Shown here piece after piece: positions 8,016-14,739 of a DNA stretch of 31,069 bases. The number at the start of each line of letters is the position of its first letter. The stretch's first letter is position 1. The notes beneath the pieces were generated by a model that saw only the letters and a list, made by a program, of their open reading frames with translations, was not told the origin of the DNA and did not search any database. Position numbers and translations under genes: made by a program. This DNA comes from an uncultured bacterium (GTDB lineage: Bacteria; Bacillota; Limnochordia; DTU080; JAAYLA01), in the NCBI GenBank assembly GCA_937983075.1, contig CALKAQ010000080.1, positions 1 to 31,069 of the forward strand, read 5' to 3'.

Positions 8016-10130
8016 TTATGGATTCGGGCTTTCCACTACGGGTTCGAGGTACACCTCGATCAATGTGCCCGAAGGCACGACGGTTCCCGGCTCGTGCGAC
8101 TGGCTGCGGGCAACGCCCGTGCCGTGAATGCGAATGCGCAAACCGAGTTCATGCAGCAATAGAGCCGCATCGCGCATGCTCAGCCCGGTCAGTCGCGGTA
8201 CCTGCACATCTACCGGATCCGGTGCCGGTTCTTCATGAAAGAGCACCAGAACGGTGGATCCCCGATCAACCAAAGCTCCGGGTTGGGGCACGACATCGAG
8301 AACATACGAACCGATTCCCTCAAAGGCCACGTGCAGTCCCGCTTCTTCGAGGATGTGAATGGCCTCGTCTTCGGGCATGTTGCGCACATTGGGCACCCTC
8401 ACGCGATCGACAACGACTTCTTGCTGTTCGATGCGCCGGGGAATCCCCATGTATTCCAGCGAAGCCTCGACGATGCGCCCGAAAACCGGACCGGCCCACA
8501 TGCCGCCCCAAGAAGGTGTCGCATGTACCTTGTACAGCATGACCACGCCGACAAACACCGGGTCGTCCGCCGGTGCGAAACCGACGAACGCAGCCATGTT
8601 CAGATCGATGTAGCGGCCGCCTTCGGGGATTTGGGCCGTTCCTGTCTTGCCGGCGACACGATAACCTTCAACATCGGCCTGGACCCCGGATCCGTTGACG
8701 ACAACGGAACGCATCACCTGAGCGAAATCTCTCGCCGTCTCTTCCGAAAGCACACGGCGAATAGGCTGGGGTTCAATCACCCGAACCGTTTCCCCGTCGG
8801 GCGACTGAATCTCGCTGACGAGATACGGACGATAAAGCGTACCACCGTTGGCGATCGCAGCAATTGCCGCAGCAAGTTGAATCGGCGTCGTGGAGATGCC
8901 TTGACCAAACCCGACATTTGCCCAGCGCAGCAGGCGGTCTTTCGGAGTCGGGATCGAGCCGATGCCTTCCCCGGGAAAATCAATGCCGGTTTTTTGGCCG
9001 AAACCGAATGCCCGAATGAAATTATAAAACCTCTCGGGTCCGATTTCATCGGCACTCAAGACAGCGAATACCGGGTTGCAAGAATTCTCAACCGCTTCGA
9101 CAAAGGTTTGCCGTCCGTGCCCGCTTGCGTGCCAACAGTTGACCCTGCCGCCCCAGCGTTCAAGACGCACGGGATCGACGTATTCGGTGTCCAAAGTCGC
9201 CACGCCGACTTCCAAAGCGGTTGCACCGGTGATCGCTTTGAAGGTGGAACCCGGTTCAAATACGTCTGTGACGGCTCTGTTTTTCCACAACTCGGGATCA
9301 TAGGAAGCGAAATCGTTCGGGTCATAGGAAGGATATTGCGCCATGGCCAGCACCGCGCCGGTGTTTGGATCGAGAGCGACGAAAATGCCCAATTCAGCCT
9401 GAGCTTCGAGAACACCTCGTTCGAGCTCTCGTTCGGCGATATGCTGCAACACCCGGTCAATCGTGAGGACAAGGTTGTGACCGTCCTCCGGTTCGATACG
9501 ACTGTAAAGACCGTCCGGTATCGCCCGACCCCGAGCGTCCCGCTCACGCAGAATCATGCCGGGGACGCCCCGCAGCAACTCGTCATAGTAAGCTTCGAGC
9601 CCTTCCAACCCTTGGTTGTCAATTCCCGAAAAGCCGATGACGTTGGCCGCCAGTTTGCCGTATGGATAAAAACGGGCCGGCCGCTCCGTCACATAGATGC
9701 CGGGAAGATCCGCCTCGCGCACGGCTCGTGCCGTTTCAGGATCCAGCTCCAGGGCAATCCACACATCGAGCACTTTGCGCTGCAGTCGTTCTTGAATCCA
9801 GTCGGCATCGAGGTCAAGAATCGAAGAAAGCACCGCTGCGGTTTCAGCGGGATGGGTCACTTCAACGGGAACGGCGTAAACCGCTTCAGCGCTGAAGCTC
9901 GTTGCCAACACTTCTCCGTTGCGGTCGTAAATCGTTCCCCGATTCGGCAACAACGGCACTGGGCTGTGCCGCTGTGCGAGCGCTCGATCGAGCAGCTCCG
10001 GGCCGCTGTAGACCTGCAAATAGCCCAACCGCAAAATCATTCCGACGGTCAGACAGGCGATGAACAAAAAGAAATGAGCAGTTCGGCGCTGAACAGTCAG
10101 ACGTGGTATTCGCTCCAAAGCAATTGCCAC
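8016..10130 (-). CDS. spoVD: Class B penicillin-binding protein, SpoVD-like transpeptidase with two PASTA domains
   Basis: This is a 704-residue transpeptidase that crosslinks septal or spore-cortex peptidoglycan on the outer membrane face. A short cytoplasmic tail and one membrane segment (about 18-38) precede the PBP dimerisation domain, then the transpeptidase domain with the active-site serine at 295 (EPGSTFK), SCN at 350-352 and KTG at 495-497. Two PASTA repeats follow (about 577-632 and 642-697). Segments such as GIDNQGLEGLEAYYD and GHGRQTFVEAVENSCNP match B. subtilis SpoVD, which has one PASTA domain; two is more like PbpB. The start is unclear: GTG at 10130 lies only 1 nt after AGAGGAG and follows an in-frame TAG. 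ATT at 10124 or TTG at 10118 would be spaced 7 or 13 nt. A small hairpin (10141-10157) and a G-rich purine tract lie just upstream. Confidence 0.94.
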   Translation of the reverse strand: MAIALERIPRLTVQRRTAHFFLFIACLTVGMILRLGYLQVYSGPELLDRALAQRHSPVPLLPNRGTIYDRNGEVLATSFSAEAVYAVPVEVTHPAETAAVLSSILDLDADWIQERLQRKVLDVWIALELDPETARAVREADLPGIYVTERPARFYPYGKLAANVIGFSGIDNQGLEGLEAYYDELLRGVPGMILRERDARGRAIPDGLYSRIEPEDGHNLVLTIDRVLQHIAERELERGVLEAQAELGIFVALDPNTGAVLAMAQYPSYDPNDFASYDPELWKNRAVTDVFEPGSTFKAITGATALEVGVATLDTEYVDPVRLERWGGRVNCWHASGHGRQTFVEAVENSCNPVFAVLSADEIGPERFYNFIRAFGFGQKTGIDFPGEGIGSIPTPKDRLLRWANVGFGQGISTTPIQLAAAIAAIANGGTLYRPYLVSEIQSPDGETVRVIEPQPIRRVLSEETARDFAQVMRSVVVNGSGVQADVEGYRVAGKTGTAQIPEGGRYIDLNMAAFVGFAPADDPVFVGVVMLYKVHATPSWGGMWAGPVFGRIVEASLEYMGIPRRIEQQEVVVDRVRVPNVRNMPEDEAIHILEEAGLHVAFEGIGSYVLDVVPQPGALVDRGSTVLVLFHEEPAPDPVDVQVPRLTGLSMRDAALLLHELGLRIRIHGTGVARSQSHEPGTVVPSGTLIEVYLEPVVESPNP

Positions 10131-10196
10131 GCTCCTCTAGGCAAGAAGATAGCTTGCTCCCCCTCCCCCCCTCGCATCATTTTTGGCTATACAGCC

Positions 10197-10670
10197 TCAT
10201 CCGCCAATCCGTTCGCTTTCCGTCAACTGTACCCGAGGCCAATGCCGAGTAACCCATGCAATCGCAGCGTTTAAAATACCGCGTGGTTCTTCGACGTCGC
10301 TCGCCAGCGACGTGGTTGCATCCTCGGAATCCCGCTCAAGCACGACATACTGATGCTCACTCGGGCGAACCATGCCCAAAGCCGTCGTAGCGAGATACTC
10401 GACTCGATCCAAAGAACGCGCTTGAGCAATGCCCAGCATGAGAAACTCCTGTTCACGCAATGCCTCGTCCAGGCGTCTTTCCAATGCAGCGAGCTCGTAA
10501 CCCAAATTCATTACATGCACGCGTTGCCAGACGTACGCCAAACCGAGGCATAGTACGACGAAAGCGATGAGACTGATGAGCAGCATGCCATTCGCTCGAA
10601 AAGGTGACCGTTTGGACGCATTCGGCCACAACGAAGATTCCGACAGAAGGTGATCTCGATCCGCTAGCAT
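10197..10670 (-). CDS. ftsL: FtsL-like cell division protein
   Basis: FtsL is a small bitopic protein of the FtsL-DivIB-DivIC complex that activates the septal SEDS/PBP pair. This 157-residue product has a charged cytoplasmic N terminus of about 28 residues, one membrane segment (about 29-47) and a coiled coil (about 50-85). The coil ends in the family-typical RVEYLATTALGMVRPSEHQYVVL. The identification rests on this architecture and on its position between rsmH and the class B PBP. A further tail of about 45 residues after the usual FtsL end is acidic and then carries a tryptophan-rich piece. The ATG at 10670 is 5 bp after the rsmH stop, with GGGAGGAG about 12 nt upstream. Confidence 0.87.
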   Translation of the reverse strand: MLADRDHLLSESSLWPNASKRSPFRANGMLLISLIAFVVLCLGLAYVWQRVHVMNLGYELAALERRLDEALREQEFLMLGIAQARSLDRVEYLATTALGMVRPSEHQYVVLERDSEDATTSLASDVEEPRGILNAAIAWVTRHWPRVQLTESERIGG

Positions 10671-10675
10671 TATGG

Positions 10676-11665
10676 TTATTCGCTCCTCCCCTCGGACAGA
10701 ACCCGAACAGCGGCTCGCAATTTTGCGCTGCGTGCCCGGGGATTCTTCGCAAGTTCTTCGTCACTGGCTGTCTTGGGTCGTCGTGTCAGGATACGGAGGC
10801 GTGGAACACGGTTGCAACGACAAACCGGAATCTCTTTCGGACAAACACATGGCTCGGACTCTTTTTGGAAGAATCGTTTGACGATGCGATCCTCCAGGGA
10901 ATGAAAACTGATGACCAACAACCTGCCACCGGGCGCCAAGCGATCTGCCGCTTTTTCCAATGCTTCAGCCAACACATCGAGCTCCCGGTTTACCGCAATC
11001 CGAAGCGCTTGAAACGTTCGGCGGGCGGGATGCGGGCCGTTTCTCCTGGCGGGGGCGGGAATCGCCGCCTTGATCGCTTCCACGAGGTCGCTTGTTGTCT
11101 TCAGCGGAGATACGGATCGCCGCCGCACAATTTCTCGAGCGATTCTCGGTGCAAAACGCTCTTCGCCGTACTCCCAAATCCAGCGGCGCAGCTGCTCTTC
11201 AGAGGAACGGTTGACCAAATCCGCTGCTGTCGGCCCCTTGGTCTCGTCCATGCGCATATCAAGCGGGGCGTCTTCTCTGTAACTAAACCCTCGCTCCGCT
11301 ACATCCAACTGCGGCGAAGAGACGCCCAGGTCAAACAAGAAACCGTCTACAGCTTTGATCCCCAAGTCGTCCAACACGCGATCCAACCGTGCGAAATTGG
11401 TGTGCACGAACGTCACACGATCGTGATACATCTGCAAGCGCTCGCGGGCAGCTTGCAAAGCCCTGACGTCCTGATCCAAGCCGATCAGCCTGGCACCTGA
11501 CTGCATACGAGCCAGCAATTGTTCGGCATGTCCCCCGCCACCGATGGTGGCGTCGACAAAACAGTTGCCATCTTCCGGATTCATCAGTTGGACGACTTCG
11601 TCCGCCATAACCGGTTGGTGGAAGAAATCACGGTTTGGCAGGCCAGCTTCGGACAGTACCGCCAC
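10676..11665 (-). CDS. rsmH: 16S rRNA (cytosine-1402-N4)-methyltransferase
   Basis: RsmH (MraW) uses SAM to methylate C1402 of 16S rRNA at the decoding centre. Visible motifs are the SAM-binding VDATIGGGGHAEQLL, FDLGVSSPQLD, YGEERFAPRIAREIV, HPARRTFQALRIAVNREL and ISFHSLEDRIVKRFF. The C-terminal CPKEIPVCRC segment is also typical. The first start in this frame is GTG at 11665 (329 residues), but AGAGGAGG directly abuts or overlaps it, which would not allow normal initiation. A CTG at 11656 is 8 nt from AGGAGG and may be the real start, three codons later. mraZ ends 5 bp upstream and ftsL starts 5 bp downstream. Confidence 0.96.
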   Translation of the reverse strand: MAVLSEAGLPNRDFFHQPVMADEVVQLMNPEDGNCFVDATIGGGGHAEQLLARMQSGARLIGLDQDVRALQAARERLQMYHDRVTFVHTNFARLDRVLDDLGIKAVDGFLFDLGVSSPQLDVAERGFSYREDAPLDMRMDETKGPTAADLVNRSSEEQLRRWIWEYGEERFAPRIAREIVRRRSVSPLKTTSDLVEAIKAAIPAPARRNGPHPARRTFQALRIAVNRELDVLAEALEKAADRLAPGGRLLVISFHSLEDRIVKRFFQKESEPCVCPKEIPVCRCNRVPRLRILTRRPKTASDEELAKNPRARSAKLRAAVRVLSEGRSE

Positions 11666-11670
11666 CTCCT

Positions 11671-12102
11671 CTAAATCCCCAGATCCACAATTTTCTCGGC
11701 GATAGCGTCAAAAGACTCCGAAGCTTGCTTGACGTAATCTTCCCAGCGATCCCTGCTCCAAAATTCAACTCGGGTTGAAACCCCGACTGAGACAACATCT
11801 TTATCCAGTTGAGCGTACTCCCGCAAATTGAGCGGGAGCGTGATTCTTCCTTGTTTGTCCATTTCGCACTCCGTTGCACCCGAAAAGAAGAAGCGTACGA
11901 ACGCACGCGCATCGCTTTGCGTCAAAGGAAGGCTCTTGAGCTTCTCTTCAATAAGCTTCCACTCGGACATGGGGTAAGCAAAAAGACAGTGGTCAAGTCC
12001 ACGCGTAACGATGAAGGTTTCACCCAACCCTTCGCGGAATCGAGCGGGGACAATAAGGCGGCCTTTGCTGTCGAGGCTATGCTGGTACTCGCCCAAAAAC
12101 AA
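11671..12102 (-). CDS. mraZ: Transcriptional regulator / division protein MraZ
   Basis: MraZ is a ring-forming DNA-binding protein with two AbrB-like domains that controls the dcw operon it usually heads, as here. Both DxKGR-type motifs are present: DSKGRLIVPARFR in the first half and DKQGRITLPLNLR in the second. I chose TTG at 12102, which gives 143 residues and aligns with the usual MFMGEYQH beginning, about 9 nt after AAAGGGG. A GTG two codons earlier (12108) is only about 3 nt from that ribosome-binding site. A gap of roughly 160 bp separates this start from a terminator upstream. The operon promoter and any MraZ-binding repeats should lie there, but I found no clear -35/-10 pair. Confidence 0.95.
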   Translation of the reverse strand: MFLGEYQHSLDSKGRLIVPARFREGLGETFIVTRGLDHCLFAYPMSEWKLIEEKLKSLPLTQSDARAFVRFFFSGATECEMDKQGRITLPLNLREYAQLDKDVVSVGVSTRVEFWSRDRWEDYVKQASESFDAIAEKIVDLGI

Positions 12103-12261
12103 GGCCACCGTCCCCTTTCCTGCCGCGAAGTTTTATCCTTCATCCCAAGCACTTATGAGACAGCATAAACCAGAACTCACCACAACGCTCCACTTCTCAC
12201 CACTGTGATCCAAGTTTCGGGTGCCAATAGGAAAATTCCTGCCTCCTCCCTCAAAGTCGAC

Positions 12262-12292
12262 AAAAAAAAGCCCCCCCTTCTCAGGGAGGCTT
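12262..12292 (-). terminator. Rho-independent terminator between the zinc-ribbon gene and mraZ
   Basis: On the minus strand AAGCCTCCC pairs with GGGGGGCTT (9 bp including one G-T), with a 7-nt loop, followed by eight T residues in all. It separates the nif3/zinc-ribbon set from the dcw operon. Confidence 0.93.
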
Positions 12293-12338
12293 CACAAAGC
12301 CGCTATAAAGCCAAATCCGCCTACAACGGTCTCGTGAG

Positions 12339-13052
12339 CTAAGACGGCCAGTACAAGAGCCGATGGCAACGTTCGCAACTGACGATTTCCCGACCACGCA
12401 CGTTTCGTTGCAACGTCGGCAGCTCCGTACGACAACCGCCGCACACGCCGCGGCTGACCACGGCGACGGGGCGACCGTTCGTTGTGGCACGCCGTTTTTC
12501 ATATATTTTCAGAAGGGACGGATCGATCTGCTCGCGGAGTTCTTCCAGCTCCAAACGAAGTTCTTCCTCCGCAAAATCCCATTCCGCTGACAAATCGACA
12601 AGCTTTTGTTCGTAGGTCCGCAACTGCCGCTCGAGATGGGAGGCCATGGCTTGCAGGCGTCCGTGCTGCTCGGTCAGCCGTTCGAGGGCCTCCATATGTT
12701 CCAGTACACCGTTTTCCTTGACGGCATAGTCATTTTGAAGTGTGCGAAGTTTTGTCTCCAAGCTTGTCAGCTCTTTCGAATGAGTCACCACACCGCCATA
12801 AAGTTTAGCTTGGATGGAGGCCATTTCGGCTTGCAAAGCGCTGAGCTCTTCTTCCACTTGGCGAACAAGCAGCTTTTTGGCTTGGATTTGTCTGCTGACG
12901 GCTTTTTCAAGTCGTCCCTGCTTGCTCAACACGTCTTTCAACTTCGCAATGTCCTGAACAACAGGATGGTTTACACGCTGAGCCGCGAGCTTGGCAAGAC
13001 CTTGTTCGAGCTCTTGCAGCCTGTAAAGCAATGCCATTTGCGCAGCCGACAT
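12339..13052 (-). CDS. Coiled-coil protein with C-terminal C4 zinc ribbon (DUF164-type)
   Basis: The 237-residue product is a long alpha-helical, Glu/Lys/Gln-rich coiled-coil hairpin (about residues 1-190). A C4 zinc ribbon follows: CGGCRTELP at about 202-210 and CERCHRLLYW near the C terminus. This is the architecture of the widespread DUF164 / zf-RING_7 (CT398-like) family, whose members are found beside nif3 in many bacteria; their exact role is not established to my knowledge. ATG at 13052 has AAGGGG 7 nt upstream. It is 24 bp downstream of the DksA-type mini-gene and probably in one operon with it and nif3. A strong terminator follows. Confidence 0.9.
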   Translation of the reverse strand: MSAAQMALLYRLQELEQGLAKLAAQRVNHPVVQDIAKLKDVLSKQGRLEKAVSRQIQAKKLLVRQVEEELSALQAEMASIQAKLYGGVVTHSKELTSLETKLRTLQNDYAVKENGVLEHMEALERLTEQHGRLQAMASHLERQLRTYEQKLVDLSAEWDFAEEELRLELEELREQIDPSLLKIYEKRRATTNGRPVAVVSRGVCGGCRTELPTLQRNVRGREIVSCERCHRLLYWPS

Positions 13053-13076
13053 TATCGGACCCCTTCAAACAAATTG

Positions 13077-13259
13077 CTAGCTGCGAATTGCTCCCAGCAA
13101 GTCTTTATAGGTGTCTACATCCATACCGACTTGCAGTCGACGGGTCACCATGTCGGACCCGTTTTTCAACGAGCAGTTGACGCAGCGCCGCGTTTCCGGC
13201 AACGCCTCGAGCCTGGCTTTCGGTATGGTTTCACCGCAAAGTTCGCATTTTCGGCTCAT
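13077..13259 (-). CDS. Small DksA/TraR-type C4 zinc-finger protein
   Basis: This 60-residue product has the spacing C-x2-C-x17-C-x2-C (CELC at residues 5-8, CVNC at 26-29). The linker contains IPKARLEALPE, which closely matches the DksA/TraR zinc-finger signature. The long N-terminal coiled coil that DksA uses to reach the RNA polymerase active site is absent, so it cannot be a full DksA. I chose ATG at 13259; the frame stays open to 13313, but that part overlaps nif3. GAGGGGG lies about 11 nt upstream. The gene starts 16 bp after the nif3 stop and ends 24 bp before the zinc-ribbon gene. Function is unknown; nucleic-acid or RNA-polymerase contact is only a guess from the fold. Confidence 0.82.
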   Translation of the reverse strand: MSRKCELCGETIPKARLEALPETRRCVNCSLKNGSDMVTRRLQVGMDVDTYKDLLGAIRS

Positions 13260-13275
13260 GAGATGAGATTCCCCC

Positions 13276-14115
13276 TCATTTGATCGGCTCGATCCGAAAC
13301 CAAAAGGGATCATGTTCTACAGCAGCTTCAACTTGCAGCGACACCTGTTCAGTACTGGCTCGATCACGCAGATATTCCGTCCAAAACGGGACAACCCATC
13401 GTTCCGTGGCAAAATGACCGGCGTCGATTGTCCATAAACGGAGATCGTTCGAATGGATGGCATCGTGGAAATCGACGTCGCCGGTAATGAAAACGTCTGC
13501 TCCGGCAGCGTGTGCCGCTTCGATGAATGAGGCTCCCGATCCCCCCATGACTGCCACACGCCGAACACGTTCAGGCATCGGACCACAGCAACGAACGGCT
13601 GATACTTCAAGACGTTCATGCACAAAGCGCAGAAAGGCTTCCGGTTCCATGGCCTCCGCCAAGCTTCCCACTCGTCCCATGCCTTCGGATTCGTCTCCAC
13701 CCGGACGATAGGCGAGCGGCTCGCACTCTTGAAGTTCCAAACGCCTCGCCAAAATGTCATTCATCCCTCGGGAGGCCACGTCGAAATTCGTGTGAGAAGC
13801 GTAAACGGAAATTCCCGCCGATACAAGCTGCCGCAACAAGTTTCCGTCCGGACGATCCCAGCGGATTTGTCCCAAGGGCCGGAACAACGGCGGATGGTGT
13901 ACGACGATCAGCTGAACGCCGTGGGCAATCGCCTGCTCGACGACATCTTGTGTGAGCGTCAAAGCGACGAGGACATGCCAAACTTCTTCATCGGGATCTC
14001 CAATCTGCAGTCCGACCCGGTCCCACGATTCCGCTAAAGCGGCAGGAGCCAATTCCTCCAGCCACTCGATAATCCGTCCGACACGACAAGCCACAAACGA
14101 CACATCCTTCTTCAT
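13276..14115 (-). CDS. Nif3-like dinuclear metal-center protein (GTP cyclohydrolase I type 2 family)
   Basis: The Nif3 family (YqfO in B. subtilis) forms toroidal hexamers with a two-metal site; the physiological reaction is uncertain. Metal-ligand motifs are clear: HHPP, SHTNFD, and near the C terminus the GDVDFHDA and DAGHFATER segments. At 279 residues this is the short form; YqfO and many Bacilli homologues are about 370 residues with an inserted PII-like domain that is missing here. The start is ATG at 14115, which has no visible Shine-Dalgarno sequence. GTG at 14094 (residue 8), with AGAAGG upstream, is an alternative. The position after sigA and before the zinc-ribbon gene resembles the sigA-nif3 neighbourhood of Bacilli. 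A structured segment lies immediately upstream. Confidence 0.92.
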   Translation of the reverse strand: MKKDVSFVACRVGRIIEWLEELAPAALAESWDRVGLQIGDPDEEVWHVLVALTLTQDVVEQAIAHGVQLIVVHHPPLFRPLGQIRWDRPDGNLLRQLVSAGISVYASHTNFDVASRGMNDILARRLELQECEPLAYRPGGDESEGMGRVGSLAEAMEPEAFLRFVHERLEVSAVRCCGPMPERVRRVAVMGGSGASFIEAAHAAGADVFITGDVDFHDAIHSNDLRLWTIDAGHFATERWVVPFWTEYLRDRASTEQVSLQVEAAVEHDPFWFRIEPIK

Positions 14116-14134
14116 AAACCACTTTATTCAGACA

Positions 14135-14191
14135 AACCAGACCACTAAATCGGTCCCACTATGCCAATCGACATCTGGCATATTTCTGGTT
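14135..14191 (-). promoter_or_regulatory. Structured leader candidate upstream of nif3 (three-way-junction-like)
   Basis: Read on the minus strand, the arms AACCA/TGGTT (14187-14191 with 14135-14139) enclose two hairpins. One is a perfect 7-bp TATGCCA/TGGCATA (14176-14182 with 14160-14166, 9-nt loop); the other is GACC/GGTC (14152-14155 with 14140-14143, 8-nt loop). The outer arm can instead extend to 7 bp (AACCAGA/TCTGGTT) at the cost of the second hairpin, so two exclusive folds exist. It ends 20 nt before the nif3 ATG. I do not recognise a known riboswitch class. The TATGCCA palindrome could also be a protein operator. Confidence 0.4.
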
Positions 14192-14265
14192 CGACTGGTT
14201 AGGGCAACCTTCCTTCTGAAACTTGAATGGAAAGATCAATACTTTTGAGCGGTGCCTTCGCATCG

Positions 14266-14303
14266 AAAAAACAAAAGGCTCTCGCTTTTAGCGAGAGCCT
14301 TTT
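14266..14303 (-). terminator. Rho-independent terminator of the tRNA cluster
   Basis: A perfect 14-bp stem with a 3-nt loop (AAAAGGCTCTCGCT paired with its complement) lies directly after the CCA end of tRNA-Glu and is followed on the minus strand by G and six T residues. It ends the tRNA transcript before nif3. Confidence 0.96.
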
Positions 14304-14304
14304 G

Positions 14305-14380
14305 TGGTACCCCCAACGGGATTCGAACCCGTGCCGCCGCCTTGAAAGGGCGGTGTCCTAGGCCTCTAGACGATGGGGGC
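14305..14380 (-). tRNA. tRNA-Glu (anticodon TTC)
   Basis: A complete cloverleaf reads on the minus strand: acceptor GCCCCCA with TGGGGGT, D-arm region TCGTCTAGAGG, anticodon loop CTTTCAA inside the CCGCC/GGCGG stem, T-arm GGGTTCGAATCCC, and an encoded CCA. The anticodon is TTC. It lies 20 bp after tRNA-Met/Ile2, so the two are co-transcribed, and the terminator follows at once. Confidence 0.97.
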
Positions 14381-14400
14381 ATGTTGCTGTTTTCATTCAT

Positions 14401-14476
14401 TGGTGGGCCCGGCAGGATTCGAACCTGCGACCACACCGATTATGAGTCGGGCGCTCTACCGCTGAGCTACGGGCCC
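14401..14476 (-). tRNA. tRNA with CAT anticodon (elongator Met, or Ile2 after lysidine modification)
   Basis: The cloverleaf is complete: acceptor GGGCCCG with CGGGCCC, D-arm TAGCTCAGCGGTAGAGC, anticodon loop CTCATAA in the CCGA/TCGG stem, T-arm CAGGTTCGAATCCTG, A73 and encoded CCA. The D-arm and the paired first acceptor position exclude an initiator tRNA. Elongator Met and lysidine-modified Ile2 share this anticodon loop, and I cannot separate them by eye. Confidence 0.94.
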
Positions 14477-14503
14477 CCACTAGCGCACCTGCGGCACTCG
14501 TTT

Positions 14504-14532
14504 ATTATAGCACAGTGGGGGATTTGTGGCAA
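14504..14532 (-). promoter_or_regulatory. Sigma-A promoter for tRNA-Met/Ile2 and tRNA-Glu
   Basis: On the minus strand TTGCCA (-35, 14527-14532) and a perfect TATAAT (-10, 14504-14509) are separated by exactly 17 bp, 27 bp upstream of the tRNA 5' end. Confidence 0.88.
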
Positions 14533-14578
14533 TACGTGGAGCACGTTGCTGCCAAGCATCGCCAAGGGTCATAAGTGG

Positions 14579-14601
14579 GCCCCGGCCGAATCGGCCAGGG
14601 C
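14579..14601. repeat. GC-rich inverted repeat between tRNA-Asn and tRNA-Met/Ile2
   Basis: GGCCGA and TCGGCC around a single A form a perfect inverted repeat, extended by CCC/GGG arms after a one-base mismatch. It lies just downstream of the tRNA-Asn CCA end. It has no T-run, so it may be a weak terminator or a processing signal. Confidence 0.5.
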
Positions 14602-14607
14602 CATCGT

Positions 14608-14682
14608 TGGCTCCTCGGGCAGGATTCGAACCTGCAACCACCCGGTTAACAGCCGGGTGCTCTACCGTTGAGCTACCGAGGA
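14608..14682 (-). tRNA. tRNA-Asn (anticodon GTT)
   Basis: The cloverleaf shows acceptor TCCTCGG with CCGAGGA, D-arm TAGCTCAACGGTAGAGC, anticodon loop CTGTTAA in the CCCGG/CCGGG stem, T-arm CAGGTTCGAATCCTG, G73 and encoded CCA. It has its own promoter just after the sigA stop codon. Confidence 0.97.
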
Positions 14683-14706
14683 ACGCCGTAACGAACCACA
14701 AGCCTT

Positions 14707-14735
14707 ATTATAGACGAAGTGGCCGGGTTCGTCAA
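14707..14735 (-). promoter_or_regulatory. Sigma-A promoter for tRNA-Asn
   Basis: On the minus strand TTGACG (-35, 14730-14735) and TATAAT (-10, 14707-14712) are separated by 17 bp. This is the best consensus promoter seen in the window. It begins 4 bp after the sigA stop codon, so tRNA-Asn transcription does not depend on read-through from sigA. Confidence 0.92.
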
Positions 14736-14739
14736 CAGC

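Noticed and set aside
12109..12261. A promoter for the mraZ operon
   Set aside because: Several partial matches (for example TTATGC, GATAAA) exist but none pairs with an acceptable -35 at 16-18 bp. A promoter must exist but I could not place it.
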